64,000 nt of DNA from Candidatus Endomicrobiellum agilis (GCA_020328155.1 JAIXMX010000001.1:124001-188000), one strand, 5' to 3'; counted from the stretch's first letter, positions 39,442-49,905 are shown. The notes: a model not told the origin generated them from the letters alone. Made by a program: numbers and translations.

Positions 39442-39562
39442 AGATTCCCGAAAGAAACACTCGGGAAAGACAAGCAAGACAAGTCCTCTCATTAGATTTT
39501 CGGGCAAGAGCATTCAGGAATGACAGTGTTGAGTTACTAACAGTGTCTCTCGGGAAAGACAA
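39442..39562 (-). repeat. About three degenerate copies of the same palindromic repeat in inverted orientation
   Basis: AGATTCCCGAAAGAAACACTCGGGAAAGACA from 39442; further diverged copies at about 39494 and 39532. Confidence 0.65.
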
Positions 39563-39699
39563 ATAAGGAAAAGTTTTTCCATCGTATGCGGTTTTTTTAG
39601 GCTTTAAGATTAAAAGGGAAACAAAAATATTATGTTATAAATAGTGTTCTGTTTTCCAGAGCTGCAATCTTGAGTATCAAAGCTGTTATAGGAGAAAGT

Positions 39700-40497
39700 A
39701 TGTTTTTAGCGTTAGATATCGGTAACACAAATATAACTGTCGGTTTGTTTGGTATGAAAAATGGGAAAGTTTTACCTAACCCGTTGAAAGTTTGGAGAAT
39801 GTCAACTGTAAAAGAGCAAACTTCCGACGAATATGCGACAATACTTATGAATATGTTTTTTTATTTAGATTTTGACGTAAAAAAAGTAAGCGATTTCGCG
39901 GTTGCAAGTGTTGTTCCGTCGTTGAATGCTGTTTTTGAAGAACTTGTAAAAAAATATTTTGGGAAAAAGATATTTTTTATAGATAATAAAAACTGCGTTG
40001 GGTTTATTTTTGCAAAGGGGAACTCTAAGGAGACGGGTGCTGACAGAATTGCGGACGTTGTAGCTGCATATTCCATTTATGGCGGTGGCTGTATCGTTAT
40101 TGATTTTGGTACGGCGACAACTTTTGACTGTATAGACTCTAAAGGAATATATATGGGCGGTGCAATAGCTCCGGGTCCGACGATTTCGGCGCAGCTACTC
40201 AATTTGAAGGCGGATCAGCTCCCGCGGACGGAAATGAGAAAACCTTTAAAGTCAATAGGCGCTACAACTGTTGAGTGCATGCAGTCCGGACTTTATTTTG
40301 GTTATGTCGGACTTGTAAAAGAACTCATCGCAAGAATGAAAAAGGAAATGGAAGTAAAGCATATAATTGCTACCGGTGGTTTAGCTAGCCTTGTGGCAAG
40401 CGAGATAAAAGAAATAGAAATTATCTTGCCGGATTTGACTTTGGAGGGAATACGCATTATATGGGGAAAAAGTAACGGTAATAACAAGGATTTATAG
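39700..40497 (+). CDS. coaX: Type III pantothenate kinase
   Basis: 'MFLALDIGNTNITVGLF', 'GADRIADVVAAYSIYGGGCIVIDFGTATTFD', 'GGAIAPGPTIS'; start chosen after AGGAGAAAGT. Confidence 0.93.
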   Translation: MFLALDIGNTNITVGLFGMKNGKVLPNPLKVWRMSTVKEQTSDEYATILMNMFFYLDFDVKKVSDFAVASVVPSLNAVFEELVKKYFGKKIFFIDNKNCVGFIFAKGNSKETGADRIADVVAAYSIYGGGCIVIDFGTATTFDCIDSKGIYMGGAIAPGPTISAQLLNLKADQLPRTEMRKPLKSIGATTVECMQSGLYFGYVGLVKELIARMKKEMEVKHIIATGGLASLVASEIKEIEIILPDLTLEGIRIIWGKSNGNNKDL

Positions 40498-40857
40498 AGT
40501 TTTATTTGTAAGTTTTAATGTGTTAAACTATCCTGACATTCAGTTCTTTTCATTGTCGCAAGCTGGATAAAAGAGGTAAATTTAAGGATTGAAACTGATT
40601 TTAATTATATGCTAATTTTCTGACGGGGAGTTTTTTGTTTTATTTTGTGTTGCTATTGGTGTGCGCCGGTAAAAAACCTTGAGGAATGTAGTTCATTTCT
40701 TGCTGATGCGTTGACAAAGGGAAATAGTTATTATACAATTATACAATCAATTAACTACTAGATAAAAAAGCAGCTATCCCAGCTCACCTTTACCTATCTG
40801 TAATTTAAGGGAAAAGGTTAGAAATATATATAGAAATAGCTTTATATTGTATATTTA

Positions 40858-40891
40858 CGGGGCGGGATTATATTTCCGCCCCGATTTTTTT
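40858..40891 (+). terminator. Terminator-like hairpin in the infC-rpmI-rplT leader (candidate attenuator)
   Basis: CGGGGCGG (40858-40865) pairs with CCGCCCCG (40876-40883), then ATTTTTTT, about 16 nt before the infC GTG. Confidence 0.75.
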
Positions 40892-40906
40892 ATGAAAAAT
40901 TGACAG

Positions 40907-41446
40907 GTGTTTGTCAGAGGAGGAGCCGTAGAAAGCAAAAGATTCCGTATAAACCAGTTTATCACAGCGCCAGAGGTAAGGCTTGTTGATTTTGACGGTA
41001 CGATGATAGGAGTAATAAAGACAGTTGATGCTTTAGCAAAGGCACATATAAAGGATTTAGATTTGGTGGAAATTTCTCCACAGGCAAATCCGCCTGTATG
41101 CAGAATAATTAGCTTCTCTAAATTTAAGTATGAAATGAATAAGAAAGAAAGAGAAGCCAAGAAGAAGCAAAAAATTTCTCATATTAAAGAAGTAAGAATA
41201 AGATCTCGCATTAGCGAACATGATTTAGAAGTTAAAATTAAACGTGCCAGAGAATTTATTACTGACGGAGATAGAGTGCAGATTACGGCTATGTTTTCTG
41301 GAAGAGAAATGCAGCATAAAGATTTAGGAATTAAAATTATAGATAAAATAAAAGAATCTTTGGCTGATATCGCAAGTCCTGAAGGAAAGATTTCTTCGAT
41401 GGGTGTAAGAGTATTCTTAACTTTAGTTCCAAAAAAAACAAAATAA
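40907..41446 (+). CDS. infC: Translation initiation factor IF-3
   Basis: 'RINQFITAPEVRLVDFDGTMIGVI', 'DLVEISPQANPPVCRI', 'KEVRIRSRISEHDLEVKIKRA'. Confidence 0.95.
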   Translation: MFVRGGAVESKRFRINQFITAPEVRLVDFDGTMIGVIKTVDALAKAHIKDLDLVEISPQANPPVCRIISFSKFKYEMNKKEREAKKKQKISHIKEVRIRSRISEHDLEVKIKRAREFITDGDRVQITAMFSGREMQHKDLGIKIIDKIKESLADIASPEGKISSMGVRVFLTLVPKKTK

Positions 41447-41524
41447 ATTTAATTTATAACAGACTATGTTAGGTTTAGCAAATTGTAAACGTAAATCAGT
41501 TTGTTGTAATCAGCGGAGGGATAA

Positions 41525-41725
41525 GTGCCTAAGATGAAAATGCACAGCGGCGCAAAAAAACGTTTTAAAGTTACGGGAAAAGGGAAAGTTAAATATAAAA
41601 AACCCGGGCAAAGGCATCTTTTGACCGGAGATTCCGGCAACCAAAACAGAAAAGCAAGAAAATCTATTATAGTTGCAAAGGCGGATATGAGAACTATGAA
41701 AAAGATTATGCCGTATAGCTTTTAA
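41525..41725 (+). CDS. rpmI: 50S ribosomal protein L35
   Basis: 'MPKMKMHSGAKKRFKVTGKGKVKYKKPGQRHLL'. Confidence 0.95.
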   Translation: MPKMKMHSGAKKRFKVTGKGKVKYKKPGQRHLLTGDSGNQNRKARKSIIVAKADMRTMKKIMPYSF

Positions 41726-41754
41726 CGGTGTTTATATAACTGAGGGAGATTTAA

Positions 41755-42102
41755 ATGCGTACGAAAAGCGCTGTATATACAAGACAAAAAAAGAAAAAAA
41801 TATTTAGGCTTGCGAAAGGATATTATTCGACAAAGAAAAATCGTTGGAGAATGGTAATTCAGCAGGTAGAAAGATCTCTTAATTACGCTTATACTGGAAG
41901 AAAAGACAATAAAGCAAATTTCAGAACTCTTTGGATAGTACGTCTTAATGCCGCGGTAAGAGAAGAAGGAATTTCTTATAATAAATTTATTTCTGGCCTA
42001 AAGAAAGCTAATATTACAATAGACAGAAAGATGCTTGCAGAGATAGCGGTAAATGATAGTGTTGTATTTAAGCAGTTGATTGAAATCGCAAAAACCGCAT
42101 AA
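41755..42102 (+). CDS. rplT: 50S ribosomal protein L20
   Basis: 'RQKKKKIFRLAKGYYSTKKNRWRMVIQQVERSLNYAYTGRKDNKANFRTLWIVRLNAA'. Confidence 0.96.
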   Translation: MRTKSAVYTRQKKKKIFRLAKGYYSTKKNRWRMVIQQVERSLNYAYTGRKDNKANFRTLWIVRLNAAVREEGISYNKFISGLKKANITIDRKMLAEIAVNDSVVFKQLIEIAKTA

Positions 42103-42107
42103 AATAA

Positions 42108-43415
42108 ATGAATTATTCTCCTGCAAAAACAATAATATTGTTTTTTTTAGGGCTGGCAATAGTGGGAACAGCGCTTTTATCGCTTCCTGTCGCGCGCAAT
42201 TTCAACGCTTTTTCTTTTATTACAAATTTGTTTACGGCTGTTTCAGCCGTATGCGTTACAGGTCTTTCGGTTGTAAATATTGGCGAATATTATTCAACAT
42301 TCGGGCAGATAATTATTTTGCTTCTCGTGCAACTTGGCGGTATGGGATATATGTTTGTCTCAACTGTTATTATCCTACTACTTGGTAAAGTTGCTTTGAA
42401 AGACAGGCGCATAATGCAAGATATGTTTAACATATCGTCTTTCAGCGGTTTAAAAAATCTTCTTTTAAAAGCTATTTTTTTTGTTTTAACGATAGAATTT
42501 GTGGGAGCGGTTGTATTAACTTTTATTTTTTTAGGTAGTTTTTCATCACTCTCAAAGTCAGTGTATTTAGGTGTATTTTATTCTATAACGGCATTTTGCA
42601 ATGCCGGTTTTAGTTTTTTTTACGATAGTCTGGCGGGATTTGCGGATAATCCGTTTTTGTTATATGTAGTTTCGGCTTTGGTACTTCTTGGCAGACTTGG
42701 CTTTTTTGTAATAGTTGACATTTATGACACCTATAAGGAAAATCGTTTACATTTGTCGACGCATACGAAAGTCGTTCTTTCTGTATCTGCTGGAATTACG
42801 TTTTTTGCTTTTATATTATTTCTGTTTTCAAATACAGTAAAAGGACACGGAGTATTTTATTTAATAAATAATGCTTTTTTTCAGGCTGTGGGTGCTAGAA
42901 CGGCAGGCTTTTATTCTATCCCCTTAAATTTGTTTAATGAGTTTGCCAAGGTGATGTTGTTATTTTTAATGTCGGCGGGCGCTTCTCCTGGAAGCACTGC
43001 GGGCGGCATAAAAGTTACTACGCTTGCATTAGTTTTTGTGTTTGTAAGAAGCATATTGAAAGGCGATGACGACTTTGTTTTATTTAAAAGGCGTATCACG
43101 GTTGACTTGATCAAAAAAGCGCTGGTAGTTTTCATCGTATTTTTTGCTTCAATTGCGTTTTTTTCAGTGATTCTCGTTTTGTTGGAGAGTTGTTTAAGTC
43201 CGCTTGCTGTTGTCTTTGAAGTTGTTTCGGCATTTGCAACGGTTGGATTGTCGCTTGGTATCACAAGTGATTTATCAGTTGGAGGCAAAGTGCTTATTAT
43301 TATTGCAATGATGGTGGGAAGGATAGGAATCCTTACATTATTAATAGTTGCATTGAATCCGTCTGCTAAAAAGAAAGATATAAGATATCCCGAAGCAAGA
43401 ATATTAGTCGGGTAA
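42108..43415 (+). CDS. ktrB: Potassium uptake membrane subunit, KtrB/TrkH family
   Basis: 'FTAVSAVCVTGLSVVN', 'ITAFCNAGFSFF', 'GARTAGFYSIPLN', 'SAGASPGSTAGGIKVTT'. Confidence 0.9.
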   Translation: MNYSPAKTIILFFLGLAIVGTALLSLPVARNFNAFSFITNLFTAVSAVCVTGLSVVNIGEYYSTFGQIIILLLVQLGGMGYMFVSTVIILLLGKVALKDRRIMQDMFNISSFSGLKNLLLKAIFFVLTIEFVGAVVLTFIFLGSFSSLSKSVYLGVFYSITAFCNAGFSFFYDSLAGFADNPFLLYVVSALVLLGRLGFFVIVDIYDTYKENRLHLSTHTKVVLSVSAGITFFAFILFLFSNTVKGHGVFYLINNAFFQAVGARTAGFYSIPLNLFNEFAKVMLLFLMSAGASPGSTAGGIKVTTLALVFVFVRSILKGDDDFVLFKRRITVDLIKKALVVFIVFFASIAFFSVILVLLESCLSPLAVVFEVVSAFATVGLSLGITSDLSVGGKVLIIIAMMVGRIGILTLLIVALNPSAKKKDIRYPEARILVG

Positions 43416-43507
43416 GGCGGTCGACATTATTTTTGTTTGTTGAAATCCCAATGTAAAACCGGATACTTTACTGCATTTTTATCATTACAAAGAGTGGAAT
43501 ATTAATA

Positions 43508-44197
43508 ATGAAGAAGAACCAGTTTGCGGTTATAGGACTTGGAACATTCGGTTATAGTGTTGCGGTGGAACTTGCAAAAAAAGGTATACAAGTTTTAGCT
43601 GTTGACAATAATAATGAAACGGTTAATCGGATAAGTCAGTTTGTCACTCAGGCTTTAATAGCTGATGCAACCGATGAAAAAGCTATGGAAGATGCCGGTG
43701 TTGCGGACTGCGACAGCGTTATAATTTCAATAGGTGGAAATATAGAGACTAGCATTCTTGCTATATTAATAGTTAAGGAGTTCGGTGTTAAAAATGTTAT
43801 TGTCAAGTCTTCAAGTCGATGGCATTCAAAGGTTGCGGCAAAGCTCGGTGTTGACACCGTAGTTTATCCGGAATTTGAAATGGCAAAAAAACTTGTAGAC
43901 AATATAGTAATGCCGAATATTTTAGAGCAGATAGAACTTTCAAAAGATTATAATTTAGTTGAAGTGGTGGCTCCGAAAGAAATTTGGGGAAAGACTATAA
44001 AAAATTCAAACATCAGAAATAATTACGGGGTTAATATCATTGCCATACGTAAGCATGTTCCAATTATCAACGATGACGGGCAGAGCGATATAAAAGAGGA
44101 AATAAATATGATGCCGGGATCTGACGATGAAATCGGCCGAAATGATATTTTGGTTGTCATAGGTTCTGAAAAGTCTGTAGCAAAATTAAGAGGATAA
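43508..44197 (+). CDS. ktrA: Potassium uptake regulatory subunit, KtrA/TrkA family (RCK domains)
   Basis: 'FAVIGLGTFGYSVAVELAKKGIQVLAVDNN', 'ALIADATDEKAMEDAGVADCDSVIISIG'. Confidence 0.92.
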   Translation: MKKNQFAVIGLGTFGYSVAVELAKKGIQVLAVDNNNETVNRISQFVTQALIADATDEKAMEDAGVADCDSVIISIGGNIETSILAILIVKEFGVKNVIVKSSSRWHSKVAAKLGVDTVVYPEFEMAKKLVDNIVMPNILEQIELSKDYNLVEVVAPKEIWGKTIKNSNIRNNYGVNIIAIRKHVPIINDDGQSDIKEEINMMPGSDDEIGRNDILVVIGSEKSVAKLRG

Positions 44198-44496
44198 TGA
44201 GGATAATAATGAGTAGTATAGATATGGAAGACATAGTTTCAAGCGAAGCGGATCATATAGAGCTGGGGAAATTTTATTTCCTGAATAATAAATATGATGA
44301 AGCTGTGTCTGAATTTAAAAAAGTTTTAGAAATAAATCCTGGCAATGCTGAGGCTTATTACAATATAGGTCTTATCAAAGAGAGCTCGAATCTAATGAAC
44401 GAAGCGAAAGAAATGTATTCGAAAGCATTAGCTGTTAAGCCCGACTATAAAATAGTCAGAGACAGGCTTAATAAGCTCATAGGTATTGAAAATTAA
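44197..44496 (+). CDS. TPR repeat protein
   Basis: 'LGKFYFLNNKYDEAVSEFKKVLEINPGNAEAYYNIGLIKESSNLMNEAKEMYSKALAVKPDY'. Confidence 0.8.
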   Translation: MRIIMSSIDMEDIVSSEADHIELGKFYFLNNKYDEAVSEFKKVLEINPGNAEAYYNIGLIKESSNLMNEAKEMYSKALAVKPDYKIVRDRLNKLIGIEN

Positions 44497-44563
44497 AATG
44501 CATATCCGCGTTTAATTGAGGTTGGTTTCCAGATTTAAATAAATGTAAAAACAGGGTCATGTA

Positions 44564-45583
44564 ATGAACGATATTGGACAGCTTATTGATGAAGCGTCGA
44601 AAAAAATAGAAAATGCTAATGTTGCGACTCTTGAGAACGTGAGGATATTGTATCTTGGGAAAAATGGCATTTTAACGCAGATTTTGAAGTCCCTATCGCA
44701 ATATTCTATTGAGGATAGAAAAAGAATCGGTTTGGAAGCGAACCGAGCGAAACAGATTATTGAAAGCGGAATTGAGAATAAGAAAAAAAATCTTGAGAAA
44801 ATTTTGCTTGATGAAAAAACGCAAAAAGAGAAATTAGATTATTCTCAAAGTTTTTATTTTCCGTTTTCAAAAGGAAGTTTTCATCCTGTAGTTCAGACAA
44901 TAAAAGGTATGGTTTCTATTTTTGAGTCGCTTGGTTTTCTGTCTGTTGAAGGTCCTGAAATAGAAACCGATTGGTATAACTTTGAAGCTTTAAATATACC
45001 CAAAAACCATCCGGCAAGAGATGTGCAGGATACCTTTTATATCGCCGGTATGAAAAATTTGCTTAGAACTCACACTTCTCCGGGGCAGATTCATGTTATG
45101 GAAAAACAAAAACCTCCGGTGAAAGTTATTGTCCCCGGAAGAGTTTACAGGAATGAAGCTTCCGACCCTTCTCATTCGTCAACTTTTCATCAAATTGAAG
45201 GTTTTGAAGTAGATGAAAATATATCGTTTGTGGATTTAAAGACTGTGCTTATCGAATTTATATACAAATTTTTTGGTTCCGATTTGAACGTGCGTTTCAG
45301 ACCGTCGCATTTTCAATTTACAGAGCCGTCCGCCGAAGTTGATATACAGTGCTTTTTCTGTAAAGGCAAGGGCTGCAGAATATGCAAGAATTCAGGCTGG
45401 ATTGAGGCGTTGGGCTGTGGAATGGTTCATCCTAATGTTTTAAAAGCCGTTAATTACGATTCTGAAAAATATACTGGCTATGCTTTTGGCATAGGAGTTG
45501 AAAGAATTACAATGTTAAAATACGGAATAGACGATATACGACTGTTTTATGAAAATGATTTGAGGTTTTTAAAACAATTTTAG
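44564..45583 (+). CDS. pheS: Phenylalanyl-tRNA synthetase alpha subunit
   Basis: 'HPVVQTIKGMVSIFESLGF', 'RDVQDTFYI', 'HTSPGQIHVM', 'FHQIEGFEVDE', 'GIGVERITMLKYGIDDIRLFYENDLRFL'. Confidence 0.96.
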   Translation: MNDIGQLIDEASKKIENANVATLENVRILYLGKNGILTQILKSLSQYSIEDRKRIGLEANRAKQIIESGIENKKKNLEKILLDEKTQKEKLDYSQSFYFPFSKGSFHPVVQTIKGMVSIFESLGFLSVEGPEIETDWYNFEALNIPKNHPARDVQDTFYIAGMKNLLRTHTSPGQIHVMEKQKPPVKVIVPGRVYRNEASDPSHSSTFHQIEGFEVDENISFVDLKTVLIEFIYKFFGSDLNVRFRPSHFQFTEPSAEVDIQCFFCKGKGCRICKNSGWIEALGCGMVHPNVLKAVNYDSEKYTGYAFGIGVERITMLKYGIDDIRLFYENDLRFLKQF

Positions 45584-45942
45584 CAGGCGGAATCATTTTT
45601 GTTTGCAATTGCGAAAGTGTGCGATTTTTGAAAAATCTTTGCAAAAACTTGATGCTTTGAAAACTTTCGGCAAAATTATTTTGTTCTTCTTAGCATATTT
45701 AAATAGCTAGGATTTATTTCTCTTGTTTTAGAGCCGCCGATAATACAGGATAAGACTAAACTATAAAGAACGGAGTATTTTGCAAAGCAGATTTATTGCC
45801 TGCGTTGACGCAAATGTCGCGCCGACGACAAAGTCTCTTCGGCGGTAGGTTTCGGACTTAAGTTCTAAAATAACGGTTTGTATGTTCAAACGGAGTTTTA
45901 TGCCGTCATCTTGTGCCGTTGGAAAAGACGAGGACTTGTGGA

Positions 45943-48306
45943 ATGAAGATATCGTATAATTGGCTTAAAAAGTTTGTGGGTTTCAACCTGAGTCCACAGG
46001 AACTTGCGTCAATGCTTGTTTCCGTAGGCATTGAGACTTTCGTTGTTTCAACCGGATGCGGCTGGAGTAATGTTGTTGCGGTAAAAGTCTTAGACGTGCA
46101 AAAACATCCCGAAGCGGACAAACTTTCTTTATGTAAAGTTAGCGACGGTTTGGAGAATTATTCAATAGTGTGCGGCGCAAAAAACATTGCCGCAGGACAA
46201 ATTGTTCCTCTTGCGAAAATCGGCGCCGTTCTGCCGAGAGATTTTAAAATAAAGAAATCCAAAATAAGAGGAATCTGGTCTGAGGGTATGATATGCTCTG
46301 AAGCGGAACTCGGACTTAAGAAAGAATCCGACGGTATTTTAGTTCTTGACGAAAATATAAAAGCGGGCGTCGCTCTTGAAAACGTTCTAACCGAGCTTGA
46401 TTCAATACTTGAAATAGAAATAACTACAAACAGAGGCGATTGTTTAAGTCATTTGGGAGTCGCAAGGGAAATAGGCGCAAAACTGCGTAAAATACCGACT
46501 CTTCCGGCAATAGAGACTTTTAATGTCGCGGACTTAAATTGCGTCGAGCTAAAGTCTGACTTGTGTCACCGCTATATAGGAAGCGTTATATCAGGCGTTA
46601 AAATAGGTCCATCGCCAAAATGGATTGCAGATGCTTTAGAAAAGAGCGGGATAAGACCCGTCAATAACGTCGTTGACATAACTAACTATGTTATGATTGA
46701 GTTGGGACAGCCACTGCATGCTTTTGACATAGCGAAACTTTCGTCTAAAAAGATTGTTATAAGAAAAGCTGTCGATTCTGAGAAAATAATTGCTCTCAAC
46801 GGCAAAGAGTATAAGCTTGATTCCGAGATGCTTGTAATAGCGAGCAGCGAAAAGCCTATTGCAATTGCAGGAATAATGGGCGGTGAATGTTCGGGCATTG
46901 ACGAAAAAACCGAAACCGTATTTTTAGAAAGTGCGATTTTTGACGCAGTTTCGGTAAGAAAAACTTCAAAAAAATTAAATCTTTCAAGCGACTCTTCTTA
47001 CAGATTTGAAAGAGGATTGGGGTGGGATATAACCGAGCTTGCGTCATGGAGGGCTGCTAATCTCATAATTGAAATTGCGGGTGGCAGAATGAATGCGCGA
47101 GAAGATTTGCGGACTGTTAAATATGAAAGGGCGAGTATAGCTTTAAAAGTTGAAAAAGTATCTAAAGTTCTAGGCTGCGATGTTAAAGAAGATGAGATAG
47201 CGGAAATTTTAAGATATCTGGGGATAGATTTGCAGCCCAAAGGCGCAGTGATTTTATGTACTATCCCGTCATGGCGCAACGATATAAAAGAGGAAGTGGA
47301 TTTAATTGAAGAAATTGCAAGGATTAAAGGATATGACGTCATAGCGTCTCCTGAAAAATGTACAATTAAAATCTATACGCCTAGTAATTCGCTTCTTTCT
47401 GCTGTAGCCGAAGGATTCAAAGTTAAATTAAACGGATTTGGCTTTAGCGAAGCTTTAAATTACAGTTTTTCAGAGATCAGCGAATTGGAAAAGTTTCATT
47501 TAAAATATTCTTATAAAATAGCGAACCCCATGTCAAAAGAAAACGAAGTTTTAAGACCGTCTTTGCTGCCAGCGCTGTATAAAAATCTATTGCTTAATGT
47601 CGGGCAGTGTTCAGAAACGGTGACTTTATTTGAGTACGGTAAAATTTTTACCGTGTTAGGCGAAAGAAAATCTTTTGCGGCTATAATGTACGGCAAGATC
47701 TGGCGAGAATGGTGGAAATGGGCGGAAAAGGGAGTTAGTCCCGAATACGACTTTTATTTCGGCGGTGCAATAGTGAGAAATATTTTGCCGTCAGATGAAT
47801 TTATAATTGCAGAAAATTTGAACCCTGAAAACTATTACCATTTTGGAAAAACCGCAGCTGTTGTTTACAATGGAAAACCTGTAGGACAGTTCGGTGTTTT
47901 GAAACCGTCAATGAGCGACGATGTTAAAGGCGACGTCTTCTACTTTGAGATTGATTTAGAACCGCTTGAGAACGTTTGTGCCGAAAAAAAATCTCTATAT
48001 AAAGCGTATTCAAAGTTTCCCGTTGTGAAAAGAGACATTGCAGTGACTGCAGATAGAGATTTGCAATTTGCAAAAATAGAAAAAGTTATTAAAAGTGTTA
48101 TGAAATCCGGCGGTATTTTAAAAGAGTATTCGCTGTTTTCAGTGTATTCCGATATCGCTAAAATAGGCGATGGCAAAATTAGCTATTCATTCAGATTATC
48201 TTATAGAAACAATGAAAGAACATTAACCGACGTGGAAGTCAATGAGGATATAGATGTCCTGCTGCAAAAGCTCGACGCTGATTGCGGTGTTAAACTAAGA
48301 CGCTAG
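45943..48306 (+). CDS. pheT: Phenylalanyl-tRNA synthetase beta subunit
   Basis: 'MKISYNWLKKFVGF', 'PEADKLSLCKVSDG', 'NRGDCLSHLGVAREIGA', 'VVDITNYVMIELGQPLHAFD'. Confidence 0.96.
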   Translation: MKISYNWLKKFVGFNLSPQELASMLVSVGIETFVVSTGCGWSNVVAVKVLDVQKHPEADKLSLCKVSDGLENYSIVCGAKNIAAGQIVPLAKIGAVLPRDFKIKKSKIRGIWSEGMICSEAELGLKKESDGILVLDENIKAGVALENVLTELDSILEIEITTNRGDCLSHLGVAREIGAKLRKIPTLPAIETFNVADLNCVELKSDLCHRYIGSVISGVKIGPSPKWIADALEKSGIRPVNNVVDITNYVMIELGQPLHAFDIAKLSSKKIVIRKAVDSEKIIALNGKEYKLDSEMLVIASSEKPIAIAGIMGGECSGIDEKTETVFLESAIFDAVSVRKTSKKLNLSSDSSYRFERGLGWDITELASWRAANLIIEIAGGRMNAREDLRTVKYERASIALKVEKVSKVLGCDVKEDEIAEILRYLGIDLQPKGAVILCTIPSWRNDIKEEVDLIEEIARIKGYDVIASPEKCTIKIYTPSNSLLSAVAEGFKVKLNGFGFSEALNYSFSEISELEKFHLKYSYKIANPMSKENEVLRPSLLPALYKNLLLNVGQCSETVTLFEYGKIFTVLGERKSFAAIMYGKIWREWWKWAEKGVSPEYDFYFGGAIVRNILPSDEFIIAENLNPENYYHFGKTAAVVYNGKPVGQFGVLKPSMSDDVKGDVFYFEIDLEPLENVCAEKKSLYKAYSKFPVVKRDIAVTADRDLQFAKIEKVIKSVMKSGGILKEYSLFSVYSDIAKIGDGKISYSFRLSYRNNERTLTDVEVNEDIDVLLQKLDADCGVKLRR

Positions 48307-48411
48307 AAATACGGTGTCAGAGATTTAAAGTAAACGCATAGCGGGAATATTTCTTAAACTATAGTTGGATAAATGTCTATTGACAGCAGAAATGATGTTT
48401 AGAAAAATAGA

Positions 48412-49905
48412 ATGATAATAAAAAAAAATAAAGATACAATCCAAAATTATTTTGAAGATAATTCAGGTCTTAGAGGAGCTTTCGCCGATTTTGTCGCAGT
48501 GGCGGAAACAGAAGACGATATACCCGGATTTCTTTATGAAATGTCTAAGTCAAAAACACCGGTGACGGTTGCGGGAGCGCTTACGGGAAATACCGCTTCC
48601 GGACTTGCATTCGGTGGTGCTGTATTATCTTTGGAAAAGTTAAATAAAATTGGCAAGGTAGAGAGAATCGACGATAAGAACGCTCTGATCACTGTTCAGT
48701 CGGGAGCGAGAATTTGCGATGTAAAATTAAAGACTTTTAGCGAAGGCTGGATGTACCCGCCTGATCCTACCGAAAAAAACGCGTCTATCGGCGGGAATAT
48801 TTCAACTAATGCTTCAGGCGGCAGAGGTTTTAAATTTGGCGTGACAAGAGATTATGTCGAGGCTTTAAAGGTCGTTTTTTCAGACGGTTCTAAAAGTTAT
48901 GTTAAAAGGGGAGAATATTTCGCGGATAAAAACGGCGGGATAACTTTTGACACGAATAAAGGTAAAAAACACATAGTACTTCCAAAGTACCGTTTACCTG
49001 CCGTAAAAAACGTCGCGGGATATTACAATTATCCCGCCACCGATTTAGCTGACATTTTTATAGGTTCCGATGGCACTCTCTGCGTTATTGTTGAAGCTGT
49101 GCTTAAACTCATTCCTCATTTTAAAGAAGTTTTTGGCGGAATAATATTTTTTGAAACTCGCGACAGTGCGTACGAATTTGTAGACAAGATAAAAACTATT
49201 TCTAAGAAAACAGAAAAAGAAAATTTAAAAGATTCAATCAGCGCTATGTCTTTGGAGTATTTTAATAAGAATGCGTTGCTTATGATAAAGAGTGATTATC
49301 CTGCCATACCTGAAAATGTTGAGGCGGGCATTATGTTTGAGCAGGATATATACGGAGACAATTTTGATATTTTAATGGAAAAATGGGTTGAAGTTATCAG
49401 CGCAGTCGGCGTTGATTTAGAAAAAGTCTGGTTTGCTTCAAATTTGGTGCAGCAGGAGGAATTCAGAGTTTTCAGGCACAAAATTCCGGAGCGCGTAAAT
49501 GAAATGATAAGGAAGACTAATATCCCGAAAGTCGGTACGGATTTTGCCGTTCCGGATGGAACATTGCGCGAAATTGTTGACTTTTGCGACAAAGAATTTG
49601 AGAAAGCTGGTATTTTTAATTTAACTTTCGGACATATAGGCGAGAATCATCTACATGCAAATATTATAGCTTCAAATGACGAAGAATACAAGCAATGTAA
49701 ACAAATGTGCGTGGATATTGCCCAAAAAGCCGTTGAGCTTGGCGGAACGGTTTCTGCGGAACACGGAATAGGAAAACTTAAACATATTTTGCTGGAAAAG
49801 ATGCTTGGCGAAGAAGGCTTTAAAGAAATGGCGAAATTCAAAAAAAGTCTTGATGAATCGGGAATTTTAGGACGAGATAACATATTCCCAAAAGATTATC
49901 TTTAG
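48412..49905 (+). CDS. FAD-binding oxidase, GlcD/D-lactate dehydrogenase family
   Basis: 'TVAGALTGNTASGLAFGG', 'YPPDPTEKNASIGGNISTNASGGRGFKFG', 'FGHIGENHLHANI', 'GGTVSAEHGIGK'. Confidence 0.9.
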   Translation: MIIKKNKDTIQNYFEDNSGLRGAFADFVAVAETEDDIPGFLYEMSKSKTPVTVAGALTGNTASGLAFGGAVLSLEKLNKIGKVERIDDKNALITVQSGARICDVKLKTFSEGWMYPPDPTEKNASIGGNISTNASGGRGFKFGVTRDYVEALKVVFSDGSKSYVKRGEYFADKNGGITFDTNKGKKHIVLPKYRLPAVKNVAGYYNYPATDLADIFIGSDGTLCVIVEAVLKLIPHFKEVFGGIIFFETRDSAYEFVDKIKTISKKTEKENLKDSISAMSLEYFNKNALLMIKSDYPAIPENVEAGIMFEQDIYGDNFDILMEKWVEVISAVGVDLEKVWFASNLVQQEEFRVFRHKIPERVNEMIRKTNIPKVGTDFAVPDGTLREIVDFCDKEFEKAGIFNLTFGHIGENHLHANIIASNDEEYKQCKQMCVDIAQKAVELGGTVSAEHGIGKLKHILLEKMLGEEGFKEMAKFKKSLDESGILGRDNIFPKDYL

